Assembly (NCBI RefSeq): GCF_001936335.1
Contig: NZ_CP018888.1
Location: forward strand, 992,001 to 1,056,000
DNA from: Amylolactobacillus amylophilus DSM 20533 = JCM 1125
GTDB lineage: Bacteria > Bacillota > Bacilli > Lactobacillales > Lactobacillaceae
DNA: 64,000 bases
Direction: 5' to 3'
This document shows positions 8,623 to 16,687 of this stretch, piece by piece. A program made the translations under genes and the position numbers. Each line of letters starts with the position of its first letter. Position 1 is the first letter of the stretch. The notes below the pieces were generated by a model. The model was not told where the DNA came from. It saw only the letters and a program-made list of their open reading frames with translations, and searched no databases.

Positions 8623-9513
8623 TTAACTCAACTTATTCTGCTCAATCCAATTAATAAAAGTCGTGGTTGCTGGATTGATGGCTTTTCCTTTAGTAACCAC
8701 ACCATAGCCAATCTCGCTACTTTCCCTAATTGGCAGAGCACTAACTAGCTCATCCTTTTGCGGAAATCCTGCTAGTTTAATGAACGGTAGGATACAGATA
8801 CCAAGGGCGGTCTTCGCCATCGCCAATTCTTCTAAATAATTGTTTGCATAATAAATCGTGGAGTTTGAACAAAGCTCCGCGATTTTTTGTTGCAATTCTT
8901 TTTGTTGCGGTGAGCATTGACTCTCGAGCAGGAAGATCAGATTGTGATAATCAAGGCTTCTGATGGAAAGCTCTGTTCTAATCGCCAGAGGTTCGTTATT
9001 AGCAATAATTGCCGCAAATTTGCCTTCAGCAAATAGATGGAAGTAGGCGTTCGTAGCAACATCATCGGCAGTCTGAATAGCTGCATCAATAACTTTATTT
9101 GCAAGCGCATGTTCCAGTTCATCGTGGGTGAAGTACCGAATTGAGATTTTAATTTCGGGGTACAGTCGGTTGAAGTCCCTAATCACCCATGGCATCACCG
9201 TATTATCTAATGGTGTGCCAAGCATTCCAAGGACCAAATTGGTTTTCTCAGCTGTATCTAAATTCTTCACCGTCTGCAGCATATCCTCGAAATTAATGAG
9301 TAGTTTGATGCTTGAACCGTAGAATGATTGCCCCGGTCGTGTTAGGACAACGCGGTGTGTATCGCGTGTGAATAATTTAATACCGAGTTCGTTCTCGAGT
9401 GAGTTAACCGACTGCGAGACTGCCGACTGTGATAAGTGCATGTCTTTGGCCGTTCTGCTGAAGTTGAGCGTTTCTGCTGTGTGGATAAATATCTTTAACT
9501 GTTCCAGATTCAT
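8623..9513 (-). CDS. LysR-family transcriptional regulator
   Basis: 296 residues. The N-terminal winged HTH is typical: MNLEQLKIFIHTAETLNFSR ... AKDMHLSQSAVSQSVNSLE ... LGIKLFTRDTHRVVLTRPG. A substrate-binding-protein-like effector domain follows (residues ~90-296). It is divergent from two flavoprotein reductase genes with about 110 bp between, the usual arrangement for a LysR activator and its target operon. The ligand is unknown but is likely the substrate of the reductases or a related acid. Confidence 0.93.
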   Translation of the reverse strand: MNLEQLKIFIHTAETLNFSRTAKDMHLSQSAVSQSVNSLENELGIKLFTRDTHRVVLTRPGQSFYGSSIKLLINFEDMLQTVKNLDTAEKTNLVLGMLGTPLDNTVMPWVIRDFNRLYPEIKISIRYFTHDELEHALANKVIDAAIQTADDVATNAYFHLFAEGKFAAIIANNEPLAIRTELSIRSLDYHNLIFLLESQCSPQQKELQQKIAELCSNSTIYYANNYLEELAMAKTALGICILPFIKLAGFPQKDELVSALPIRESSEIGYGVVTKGKAINPATTTFINWIEQNKLS

Positions 9514-9624
9514 ACTCTACCTGCCTGTAATAAGTTTATCTGATAAGCAATGCTGATTTCAGTTTACCACGAACCTGTGAAAATAGTAACATGAACAATG
9601 TAAGCGATATCAGGAGGTGGAATG
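9514..9624. promoter_or_regulatory. Divergent control region between lysR and the flavoprotein genes
   Basis: Contains the inverted repeat TTATC-T-GATAA at 9536-9546 inside ATAAGTTTATCTGATAAGC, a plausible LysR-type site (T-N11-A geometry). GGAGG at 9613-9617 serves the downstream gene; its spacing favours ATG 9625 over ATG 9622. Confidence 0.5.
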
Positions 9625-11454
9625 ATGCAAATTTCAGCAATAAAAGATTTCGTTTGGCATGGTGTATTCGATGTCATTGTAATTGGCTTTGGTGGAGCTG
9701 GCGCAACTTCCGCCAGATTTGCTGCCGATCAAGGCAGTAAAGTCCTTCTCTTAGATGTAGCGCCTGCAGGACATGAGGGTGGTAACACACGATACTGTGG
9801 GCAGTTGATTGGTGGTACAAAGGACGCAGCCAATTTTCAATGCTATTACGAACACTTAGCTGCACCTTTTAAACTCGATCAGGAATTAATCACGACTTTT
9901 ACCAAAGGTGTTAGTGAGATGGAGAACTACCTAAGTCGTTACCTCTCCGTTACACCGTTTAGTTTCCAGGCACATCGGAACCATGAGACAGTTCAATCGG
10001 TTGCCGCAGACTTCCCGGATTATCCTGAATACCCCGGCGCCGACGCCTATGACCTCTTCACGGTTCATGCAGGTAGAACAATTGAAGATGGCGCCTTTTG
10101 GACACAGCTACGTGCCAAAGTGTTGGAGCGACTCGACCGGATTACGATTTGGTATTCATCCCGTGCTATCCACTTGATGCAAGATGAGACAGGTGCAGTT
10201 GCGGGTGTTCAGGTTGAGCGCAGTGGTCGCCGCCTTAATTTATTTGCGCGGCAGGGTGTCGTCTTGACAGCTGGTGGGTTTGAGAATGATCAGACCAAGA
10301 TTCAAGATAACTTAGGTATCCCACAAATTGTTCCAATGGGAACTCTCTATAATCGTGGAGATAGTATTCGACTGAGCCAGGAAGTGGGTGCCGATCAATG
10401 GCATAACACTATCTATAATTCCGGTGGTATTTATCATGGACTGACTTATGCGGTATCCGGAGGTGAACGGGGAAGGTTGACTTATACCTGGCCCGAGTTG
10501 TATACAGGCAGTGTCTTCGTAATTGGTGCCGATGGAACAAGATACTTTAACGAGGCAGAGCATTCGCGTGCTGGATACCTCTTCCGTCATGGTGCAGGAC
10601 GCCATCCCACACAAACTACCCACTCATGGATTATCTTTGATGAGCACCAATTGGCAAAAATAAATACAGTTGATGATGAACAACTACACGATGCATTGAG
10701 TAGTGCTAAGGTAGCTGAGTCTGCCGCAAAGCTCGCAGAACAGCTGGGAATTGATCCGATAACATTGAGTCAGACAATCCGGGAGTTCAATGAACAGGCC
10801 ACACTTGGTCATGATTATGCCTATGGTCGGTCGAACGATACAATGGCACCACTTTCTGGGCAACTTCATGCAGTTAAATTACAACCAGCAATTCTGAACA
10901 CCCAGGGTGGTCCAAGAAGAAATGAACAGGCTCAGATTCTTAATAGCCATAATCAACCAATTCCACGCCTATATGGCGCAGGAGAAGCAGGCTCTATCAC
11001 AGTAAACCAGTATCAAGCTGGTCAGGATTTAGCCGAACTGCTGATTTTTGGCAAAATTGCCGGTGATAATGTCGCCCAACTATCAAGGAGAGAAATCAAT
11101 GAGCCAGTACGGGATGCTGGTGGCCTACTAGAAAGCGATGAGGTTGAGAAACAGTATGAGACGGGGCCGAATCAATACTTAGGAGTAAGTACCAACGGTA
11201 TGGGCAATAAATTGGTGGTACGCGTCACGGTTGAACCGGTATCAAGCAGAATTATGGACGTCGAGGTTCTTGAGCAGTCGGAAACTGAAAATATTGGTCA
11301 ATCAGCCTTGCAGATATTACCCAAGGAGGTCGTTGCCAAGAATAGCGCGGACGTTGACGGTGTGACTGGAGCAAGTACAACAGTGACAGCCTTCAAGGAG
11401 GCCGTTGGGGCAGCATTAGAACAGGTAGTTCAAAAGACAGAAAAGGAGAATTGA
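9625..11454 (+). CDS. FAD-binding reductase with C-terminal FMN-attachment domain
   Basis: 609 residues. The N-terminal Rossmann motif DVIVIGFGGAGATSARFAAD and the C-terminal FAD motif RLYGAGEAGSITVNQYQAG mark the FAD_binding_2 family (fumarate, urocanate and acrylate reductases). The last ~110 residues form an FMN_bind domain ending in DVDGVTGAST (motif coded at 11356-11376), where the threonine before GAS would receive FMN from the flavin transferase ApbE. No signal peptide is present, so a cytoplasmic soluble reductase of an unsaturated carboxylate is likely; the substrate is not deducible. It is followed after 3 bp by a second reductase with the FMN domain at the opposite end. No ApbE gene lies in the window. 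Confidence 0.85.
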   Translation: MQISAIKDFVWHGVFDVIVIGFGGAGATSARFAADQGSKVLLLDVAPAGHEGGNTRYCGQLIGGTKDAANFQCYYEHLAAPFKLDQELITTFTKGVSEMENYLSRYLSVTPFSFQAHRNHETVQSVAADFPDYPEYPGADAYDLFTVHAGRTIEDGAFWTQLRAKVLERLDRITIWYSSRAIHLMQDETGAVAGVQVERSGRRLNLFARQGVVLTAGGFENDQTKIQDNLGIPQIVPMGTLYNRGDSIRLSQEVGADQWHNTIYNSGGIYHGLTYAVSGGERGRLTYTWPELYTGSVFVIGADGTRYFNEAEHSRAGYLFRHGAGRHPTQTTHSWIIFDEHQLAKINTVDDEQLHDALSSAKVAESAAKLAEQLGIDPITLSQTIREFNEQATLGHDYAYGRSNDTMAPLSGQLHAVKLQPAILNTQGGPRRNEQAQILNSHNQPIPRLYGAGEAGSITVNQYQAGQDLAELLIFGKIAGDNVAQLSRREINEPVRDAGGLLESDEVEKQYETGPNQYLGVSTNGMGNKLVVRVTVEPVSSRIMDVEVLEQSETENIGQSALQILPKEVVAKNSADVDGVTGASTTVTAFKEAVGAALEQVVQKTEKEN

Positions 11455-11457
11455 AAA

Positions 11458-13236
11458 ATGACTGAATATCGAGCAACATCAAAAGGTTTTCATAATGAAA
11501 TTACTGCAGTTGTAAATGTTGAAGACGGAAAACTTACATCGGTTCGGGCTGAAAATGTGTCAGATAGGACAATTGGTGCGGTTGGAATCGAAACGTGGTT
11601 GAACAAAGCTAACGCGGAAGGCTCTGTTGAAGTAGATGCGATTTCTGGTGCAAGTATCTCAACCGGTGCATTGCGTAGTGCTGCTCAGGCTGCTTTTGCC
11701 AGTGCAACTGGGCAAGAGACCGATGCGGTGAGTGGTGCCAGCCAGCAACAAGTTGGTACAAAAACCGGGCGTCCGGCTCCCGCTAACTATCCGTTGCTGA
11801 AGAGTAGAGTTTATAGTAAAGATGTTAACTATATCGGTTCATATGATGTGATTGTGGTTGGTTCTGGAGGTGCGGGACTAGCTGCCGCAGCGACCGCTGC
11901 AGAGAATAACGCGCAAGTGTTAGTCATTGAGAAAGCGGGAATTGCTGGTGGGACCACAAATTACTCCGGTGGTGTCCTGCAGGCCGCAGGTACTAAATGG
12001 CAGAAGGAGTTCACGAAGGACGAATCCGATACTCCCGAACGACACGAAGCTGAATACATGAAGACGGGTGAAGGCAGGCTATACCGTGACCTTGTACATG
12101 ATTTCACACAAAATGCGCCAGCAAATATGGAATGGCTAGCTAAGATGGGTGTGCAATGGACTGGCGTTTATGGTCACACAACAATTCCATATGCGACTGA
12201 AGATTTTGCCGAGAGAATTCATATCTCGGATAATGGTGGTGGCGCAGGTGATGGCATTATGCTGACGCAGCATCTACTTAAGTATGCCCTAAGTTTAGGT
12301 GCACAAATTCGCTATAATACTGCTGTTATTGGTTTAATTGAAGCAGATGAGCATAATCATGCTGTCACGGGAGTTGTGGTTTCAGATGGTCGAAACTTGG
12401 AGTATCTTGAGGCTAGACGAGGCGTTGTACTCGCCACTGCCTCGGTTGATCAAAACGTTGAGCTTGCTAAAGATTTAAGTCCTCAGCACTATGCTGATGT
12501 CAGTGCGCATCGTTGTTGGAGTGTGAAAACCGATCGCGGTGACGGAATCGTTCTTGGCATGAAGTTAGGTGCTGCTGTAACTGGCTTCGGTGGAACTATC
12601 GACTTCGATGCACGCACTGGTAACGGGACAAATAATCAGATACCGACGATTCCTTCAATCTTCGTCAACGGGAATGGCCTTCGATTTGTTAATGAAGAAG
12701 CTACTTATGCTTACGTTTTCCGTGAGATTTTTAACGAAGAGAAGAAATTGAATAAGCCGACTTACCAAATATTCGGTCGCAATGCGTTGGAGGAACCCGC
12801 TAGCCCGTTTAAGAGCGATACGATTGATGCGGATATCGAAAAAGGTCTAGTTGTTCAAGCTGAGAGTGTTGAAGATTTGGCTGAAAAGATTGGTATTCCT
12901 GCTACGAATCTAAAACGTAGTATTGATAACTGGAATGAAAATGTGGCGAACGGTCGTGATGGAGAATATCAACGTACCGTTGGTTTGGCGTCTATTTCTG
13001 GCCCATACTATGCCTACCGCAATACACCGGGCAACCTCGGCGCAATTGGTGGATTGAAGATTAATGTGAACTGTAATGTACTAGATTTATTTAACCAGCC
13101 AATCACAGGACTGTATGCTGCTGGCCTCAATGCGGGTGGTTGGATAGGTTCATATTACCCCGGCTCAGGCACGGCTATTGGCGGTATTATTCATCAAGGT
13201 CGAAGAGCGGCTAAATCCATCCTTGGTCTAAACTAA
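11458..13236 (+). CDS. FMN_bind / FAD-binding reductase (fumarate reductase-like)
   Basis: 592 residues, second gene of the LysR-linked pair, with AAAGGAG before the ATG. Residues ~1-80 are an FMN_bind domain with the attachment motif DAISGAS (11635-11655). About 22 residues later a linker carries a second copy, DAVSGAS (11722-11742), outside any complete domain. The FAD_binding_2 domain follows: YDVIVVGSGGAGLAAAATAA and the C-terminal GLYAAGLNAGGWIGSYYPGS. Electrons would pass from FMN to FAD to substrate. There is no secretion signal. Active-site residues that define fumarate or urocanate specificity are not obvious, so the substrate stays open. Confidence 0.85.
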   Translation: MTEYRATSKGFHNEITAVVNVEDGKLTSVRAENVSDRTIGAVGIETWLNKANAEGSVEVDAISGASISTGALRSAAQAAFASATGQETDAVSGASQQQVGTKTGRPAPANYPLLKSRVYSKDVNYIGSYDVIVVGSGGAGLAAAATAAENNAQVLVIEKAGIAGGTTNYSGGVLQAAGTKWQKEFTKDESDTPERHEAEYMKTGEGRLYRDLVHDFTQNAPANMEWLAKMGVQWTGVYGHTTIPYATEDFAERIHISDNGGGAGDGIMLTQHLLKYALSLGAQIRYNTAVIGLIEADEHNHAVTGVVVSDGRNLEYLEARRGVVLATASVDQNVELAKDLSPQHYADVSAHRCWSVKTDRGDGIVLGMKLGAAVTGFGGTIDFDARTGNGTNNQIPTIPSIFVNGNGLRFVNEEATYAYVFREIFNEEKKLNKPTYQIFGRNALEEPASPFKSDTIDADIEKGLVVQAESVEDLAEKIGIPATNLKRSIDNWNENVANGRDGEYQRTVGLASISGPYYAYRNTPGNLGAIGGLKINVNCNVLDLFNQPITGLYAAGLNAGGWIGSYYPGSGTAIGGIIHQGRRAAKSILGLN

Positions 13237-13243
13237 GTTAAAG

Positions 13244-13271
13244 AAACTGGCAAAATTTGTCAGTTTTTTTT
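13244..13271 (+). terminator. Terminator of the flavoprotein operon
   Basis: Stem AAACTGGCAAA / TTTGTCAGTTT followed by a run of eight T at 13264-13271. Confidence 0.8.
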
Positions 13272-13318
13272 GTTTTCCCACTAATCCAACACTTCCTCTC
13301 ATCCCAACGACCAAACAA
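13264..13318. repeat. Left copy of a ~55-bp direct repeat flanking the CRISPR-Cas locus
   Basis: Begins in the terminator T-run and continues GTTTTCCCACTAATCCAACA, then CTTCC, a variable hexamer, CCAACGACCAAACAA. The second copy is at 26829-26882 with about four mismatches, on the far side of the cas genes and array. No third copy was seen in the window. Confidence 0.8.
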
Positions 13319-13339
13319 CTCTTTATTCGTAATCTGTAT

Positions 13340-13750
13340 TTGCCTCATGATAATAACCAACAGCAAAATATTGAATATTTAAAGTGGAATAAGTTGATGC
13401 CAATTACTTCGGCTTCATTGAAGTATACATTTGACATTGATAATATCGACAAGCCGAGTGCAAGCAGTGAGATTGGGATGCTGATTGAAGAAGAGTATTT
13501 CTATCGGTTTGGTCTTGAAACGAGCAATCGGGTAAGTGAGATTTATTATTCAAAATGTCTGCATTCAGTGATCCTCGGTGATGGCGATTCTATTGGTAAG
13601 CTAGATTGGGCAAAACCGCTCTTTGCTTATGCCAATAAACATCATTTGCGGCCTACCGGTAAGTTACTCACATCGTTAATTTTTGTTAACATTGATCAAG
13701 TTACGGGTAAGACAGTTTGTTGTGATGAGGTTTGGTTGCCGTTAAAATAA
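13340..13750 (+). pseudogene. GyrI-like effector-binding domain, DNA-binding part missing
   Basis: About 136 residues from TTG 13340. The pattern YSKCLHSVILGDGDSIGKLD, then PLFAYANKHHLRPTGKLL and DEVWLPLK, fits the GyrI-like small-molecule-binding domain that forms the C-terminal half of MerR- or AraC-type regulators. No HTH precedes it and there is no ribosome-binding site. The sequence before it is the direct repeat, so this looks like a regulator cut off at its N-terminus where the flanking repeat sits. It might still be a stand-alone binding protein. Confidence 0.45.
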
Positions 13751-13765
13751 GTTAATAGTTAAGTT

Positions 13766-13804
13766 GGTTCTAAGACACTAAATGAATGTTTTAGAACCGT
13801 TTTT
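13766..13804 (+). terminator. Terminator upstream of the cas promoter
   Basis: GGTTCTAA (13766-13773) pairs with TTAGAACC (13791-13798), followed by GTTTTT. It insulates the cas promoter from upstream transcription. Confidence 0.75.
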
Positions 13805-13815
13805 GTAGGTATATA

Positions 13816-13843
13816 TTTACAAAATTTTATATGCAAATATAAC
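13816..13843 (+). promoter_or_regulatory. Promoter of the cas operon
   Basis: TTTACA (13816-13821) and TATAAC (13838-13843) are each one base off consensus and are 16 bp apart. A start near 13850 would give a short leader to the cas3 ribosome-binding site at 13901-13910. It is the only good promoter between the upstream terminator and cas3, and the eight cas genes follow without gaps. The -10 hexamer lies inside the sequence matched by the crRNA-like RNA at 26744-26836. Confidence 0.65.
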
Positions 13844-13846
13844 GTT
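13833..13846 (-). promoter_or_regulatory. Predicted Cascade target (PAM plus seed) in the cas promoter
   Basis: On the minus strand the sequence reads AAC followed by GTTATATTTGC. The pseudo-spacer of the crRNA-like RNA reads GTTATGTTTGC from base 26776, so 10 of 11 bases match and the mismatch is at position 6. Extending to 20 bases gives 15 matches, then pairing ends. A bound Cascade would cover the -35 and -10 elements. Confidence 0.65.
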
Positions 13847-13915
13847 CAAAAAAACGCTTGCAAATTAATGGGGAAGAAGTATACTGAATTCATAAAGAAA
13901 TTAGGGGGTGTTTTA

Positions 13916-16687
13916 TTGAACTGTGATAATTTAGATCCAAAAGTCGCCGCTTTGTGGGCAAAAAAAGGAACGTCTTCAACTGGTGAACCCGTGTGGCTCC
14001 CCCTGCTTGCTCATCTCATCGATACTGCCAATGTCATCAACGCACTCTATAATCATTGTCTTAGTGATGGGCAACGTGCATTACTTGTATCTGACGGTCA
14101 GGATGAGGAATCCGTACGGCAGACAATCCAATTCATCGGTTTTATACATGACTTAGGAAAGGCTACCGCCGTTTTTGAGCGAAAACAATCATACGACCAC
14201 AATGCTGAATTAGACCAAGCTGTATTGGAGCATTTAATCAGAGCTGGTTTTACTGGACTAGATACTGCGGTAATTGCTCATAAGAACGAATCACCTCATG
14301 CACGTGCTGGCGAAGCGCTATTAGAAAAATTTGGCGTATCCAGCACTATTGGCGCAATTATTGGCGGTCATCACGGGAAACCTGAAAAAGGACCACCTAA
14401 AAATGACATTTGTGATTTCACAGCTAATTATTTTCAAGATGATGGCAATAAATTGATTCAACAAAAGTGGCAAGATGTTCAGAAAGAGATCTTGGAGTTT
14501 GGTTTGAATTATGTTGGACTGAATAGTGTGCAGGAATTGGCTGATTTTTCGCAGAAGCAATCCGTTATCGTTGAGGGACTGCTTATTATGGCTGACTGGT
14601 TGGCCTCAAGTGAGTATTTGGAAAATAATCGCTCTGACCATCCACTATTTCCGCTAATCGCTGTGGATGAAACTATTGCCAATATCGACTTTGATACTCG
14701 ATTCAAGAATGCTTGGTTAGCCTGGACCACAACTGATGAACCAATCTTACAACAGATAAAAACGAGCAATGATCCATATTTTGATTTTTGGCACTTCCAT
14801 GCTCGTAAATTCCAGACTCTTGTTACGGAAGCAATTGATAAAGCTGTTGATCCGAGTCTTGTAATTATCGAGGCACCGATGGGAGCTGGGAAAACAGAAA
14901 TTTCTCTGGTTGCTGCACAACAGTTGGCATTTCGTCAAGGCGAAATGGGCTTATATTATGGATTACCTACCCAAGCTACGTCCAATGCGATGTTTGAGCG
15001 AATAAAGGATTGGCTTGACCAGCAGAGTAAAAAAAGCGGTCTGAAAAATTCAATTAAGTTAATGCATGGGCGAGCTGAGTTTAATGAATCATATCGTGCA
15101 CTACCTAATGCGACCGGTGTTGATAATCAATCTGGAGCGGTGGTTAATAGTTGGTTCAGCGGAAAGAAGTCAATTCTTGATGAATATGTTGTTGGAACAA
15201 TTGATAACCTGCTTCTTTTTGCACTCAAGCAAAAGCACCTTGCACTGCGTCACCTGGGTATGAGCAGAAAGGTGGTGGTAATTGATGAAGTCCATGCTTA
15301 TGATACCTACATGAATGTTTACCTTGACAGAGCACTTGAGTGGCTTGGTGCCTATCACGTCCCTGTTGTGATGCTTTCTGCTACGCTACCCGCAGCAAGA
15401 AGAAGAGACTTGGTTTTGAAGTATTACAAAGGAAGATTTGGTGCCAAAAAATATCTTGAGGAGAAAGAAGCTACCAATAGCTGGCAAAAAAATATTGCTT
15501 ATCCCTTGGTCACGTTGCTTGATGGTGATAGAGTTCAACAATTTAGCGAAACGCCTACACCGGAACAGCGAAAGCAAGTTGAAGTTGAGTTGATGAGTGA
15601 TGAGCTGGCAGATTTAGTATCCTCCGTTCTTGAAAAGACAGCGGATGGCGGAGTTGTGGGTGTGATTGTCAATACCGTTGCAAGAGCACAAGCAATAGGA
15701 TATGAACTAGATGGTAAGGCCCCAACTTTGGTTCTCCATTCAGCATTTGTTGCGACCGAACGGACAAAAATTGAAAATGAACTGCTGGAAAAGATTGGCA
15801 AAAATGGTCAAAGACCTGAAAAGCTCGTAATCATTGGGACTCAGGTGCTGGAGCAGTCTTTGGACATAGACTTTGACATTCTGTACACCGACTTGGCGCC
15901 AATGGATCTAATTCTTCAACGCGTTGGCCGCCTACAGAGACATCAAAATAAACGTCCTAAACAACTAAGCACACCACAATTAGTTGTGATGGATGGAAGC
16001 TTTAGTCACTTAGGAGAATTTAATGAGGGATCTGAGGCTATCTATGGACGATATCTATTAATGAAAACAAGGTATTATCTGCCACAGGTCCTTAATATAC
16101 CTGCGGATATTCCGCGGTTAACACAGCTAGTTTACGATGAAGTGGATGATGCATTGAATGGGGAGATTGATGGCCTACAGGAAGCTAAGAAAAAAGAGGC
16201 TCAGGTGTCAGCCGAATTAGAAAAAAAGGCCGGGGTATATCCAATTGATCCACCTAGTTATGTTAGAAATAAATCTATTCACGGCTGGCTTGATAATCCT
16301 AAAGCTATCTTTGATGATGAAATGGCTAGCCGGTCGGTGAGAAATATCGTGCAAGATTCAATTGAAGTTTTAGTTCTCAAGAAAGATAGTGAGGGTCAAA
16401 TTTTCTTGTTGGATGGGACAAAGATTGTGAATGAAAACTTGCATATCCAAGCCAAAGCTATTGCCATGCAGATTCTTCGTCTCACGGTTTCTTCATATAA
16501 AATAATTGATACTATCAAAATTTTAGAGAAATTCACGAGAAGCCAGTTTCCTGATTGGGCGGATAATAAATGGCTACGTGGAGCATTAGCTATTGTTTTA
16601 GATGAACAAAACGAAGTCGAAGTGGGGGGGGTTAGGTATCGTTATTCAACAAAGTTTGGCTTAACAAAGGAGAGAATAAATGGATAG
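13916..16687 (+). CDS. cas3: Cas3 helicase-nuclease (type I-E)
   Basis: 923 residues if translation starts at TTG 13916, which has GGGGGTG at correct distance; ATG 13868 in the same frame lacks any such site. The HD nuclease part shows FIHDLGKATAVFE and GGHHGKPEKGPP. The helicase part shows Walker A EAPMGAGKTEIS, motif II VVIDEVHAYD, motif III MLSATLPAARR and motif VI LILQRVGRLQRH. It is recruited by target-bound Cascade, nicks and then shreds the displaced strand. First gene of the operon, overlapping cse1 by 8 bases. Eight consecutive G at 16624-16631 near the 3' end are a possible slippage site. Confidence 0.95.
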   Translation: MNCDNLDPKVAALWAKKGTSSTGEPVWLPLLAHLIDTANVINALYNHCLSDGQRALLVSDGQDEESVRQTIQFIGFIHDLGKATAVFERKQSYDHNAELDQAVLEHLIRAGFTGLDTAVIAHKNESPHARAGEALLEKFGVSSTIGAIIGGHHGKPEKGPPKNDICDFTANYFQDDGNKLIQQKWQDVQKEILEFGLNYVGLNSVQELADFSQKQSVIVEGLLIMADWLASSEYLENNRSDHPLFPLIAVDETIANIDFDTRFKNAWLAWTTTDEPILQQIKTSNDPYFDFWHFHARKFQTLVTEAIDKAVDPSLVIIEAPMGAGKTEISLVAAQQLAFRQGEMGLYYGLPTQATSNAMFERIKDWLDQQSKKSGLKNSIKLMHGRAEFNESYRALPNATGVDNQSGAVVNSWFSGKKSILDEYVVGTIDNLLLFALKQKHLALRHLGMSRKVVVIDEVHAYDTYMNVYLDRALEWLGAYHVPVVMLSATLPAARRRDLVLKYYKGRFGAKKYLEEKEATNSWQKNIAYPLVTLLDGDRVQQFSETPTPEQRKQVEVELMSDELADLVSSVLEKTADGGVVGVIVNTVARAQAIGYELDGKAPTLVLHSAFVATERTKIENELLEKIGKNGQRPEKLVIIGTQVLEQSLDIDFDILYTDLAPMDLILQRVGRLQRHQNKRPKQLSTPQLVVMDGSFSHLGEFNEGSEAIYGRYLLMKTRYYLPQVLNIPADIPRLTQLVYDEVDDALNGEIDGLQEAKKKEAQVSAELEKKAGVYPIDPPSYVRNKSIHGWLDNPKAIFDDEMASRSVRNIVQDSIEVLVLKKDSEGQIFLLDGTKIVNENLHIQAKAIAMQILRLTVSSYKIIDTIKILEKFTRSQFPDWADNKWLRGALAIVLDEQNEVEVGGVRYRYSTKFGLTKERING

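Noticed and set aside
13868-13916. ATG 13868 as the cas3 start
   Set aside because: It has no ribosome-binding site, whereas TTG 13916 has GGGGGTG at proper spacing and gives the usual Cas3 N-terminus.
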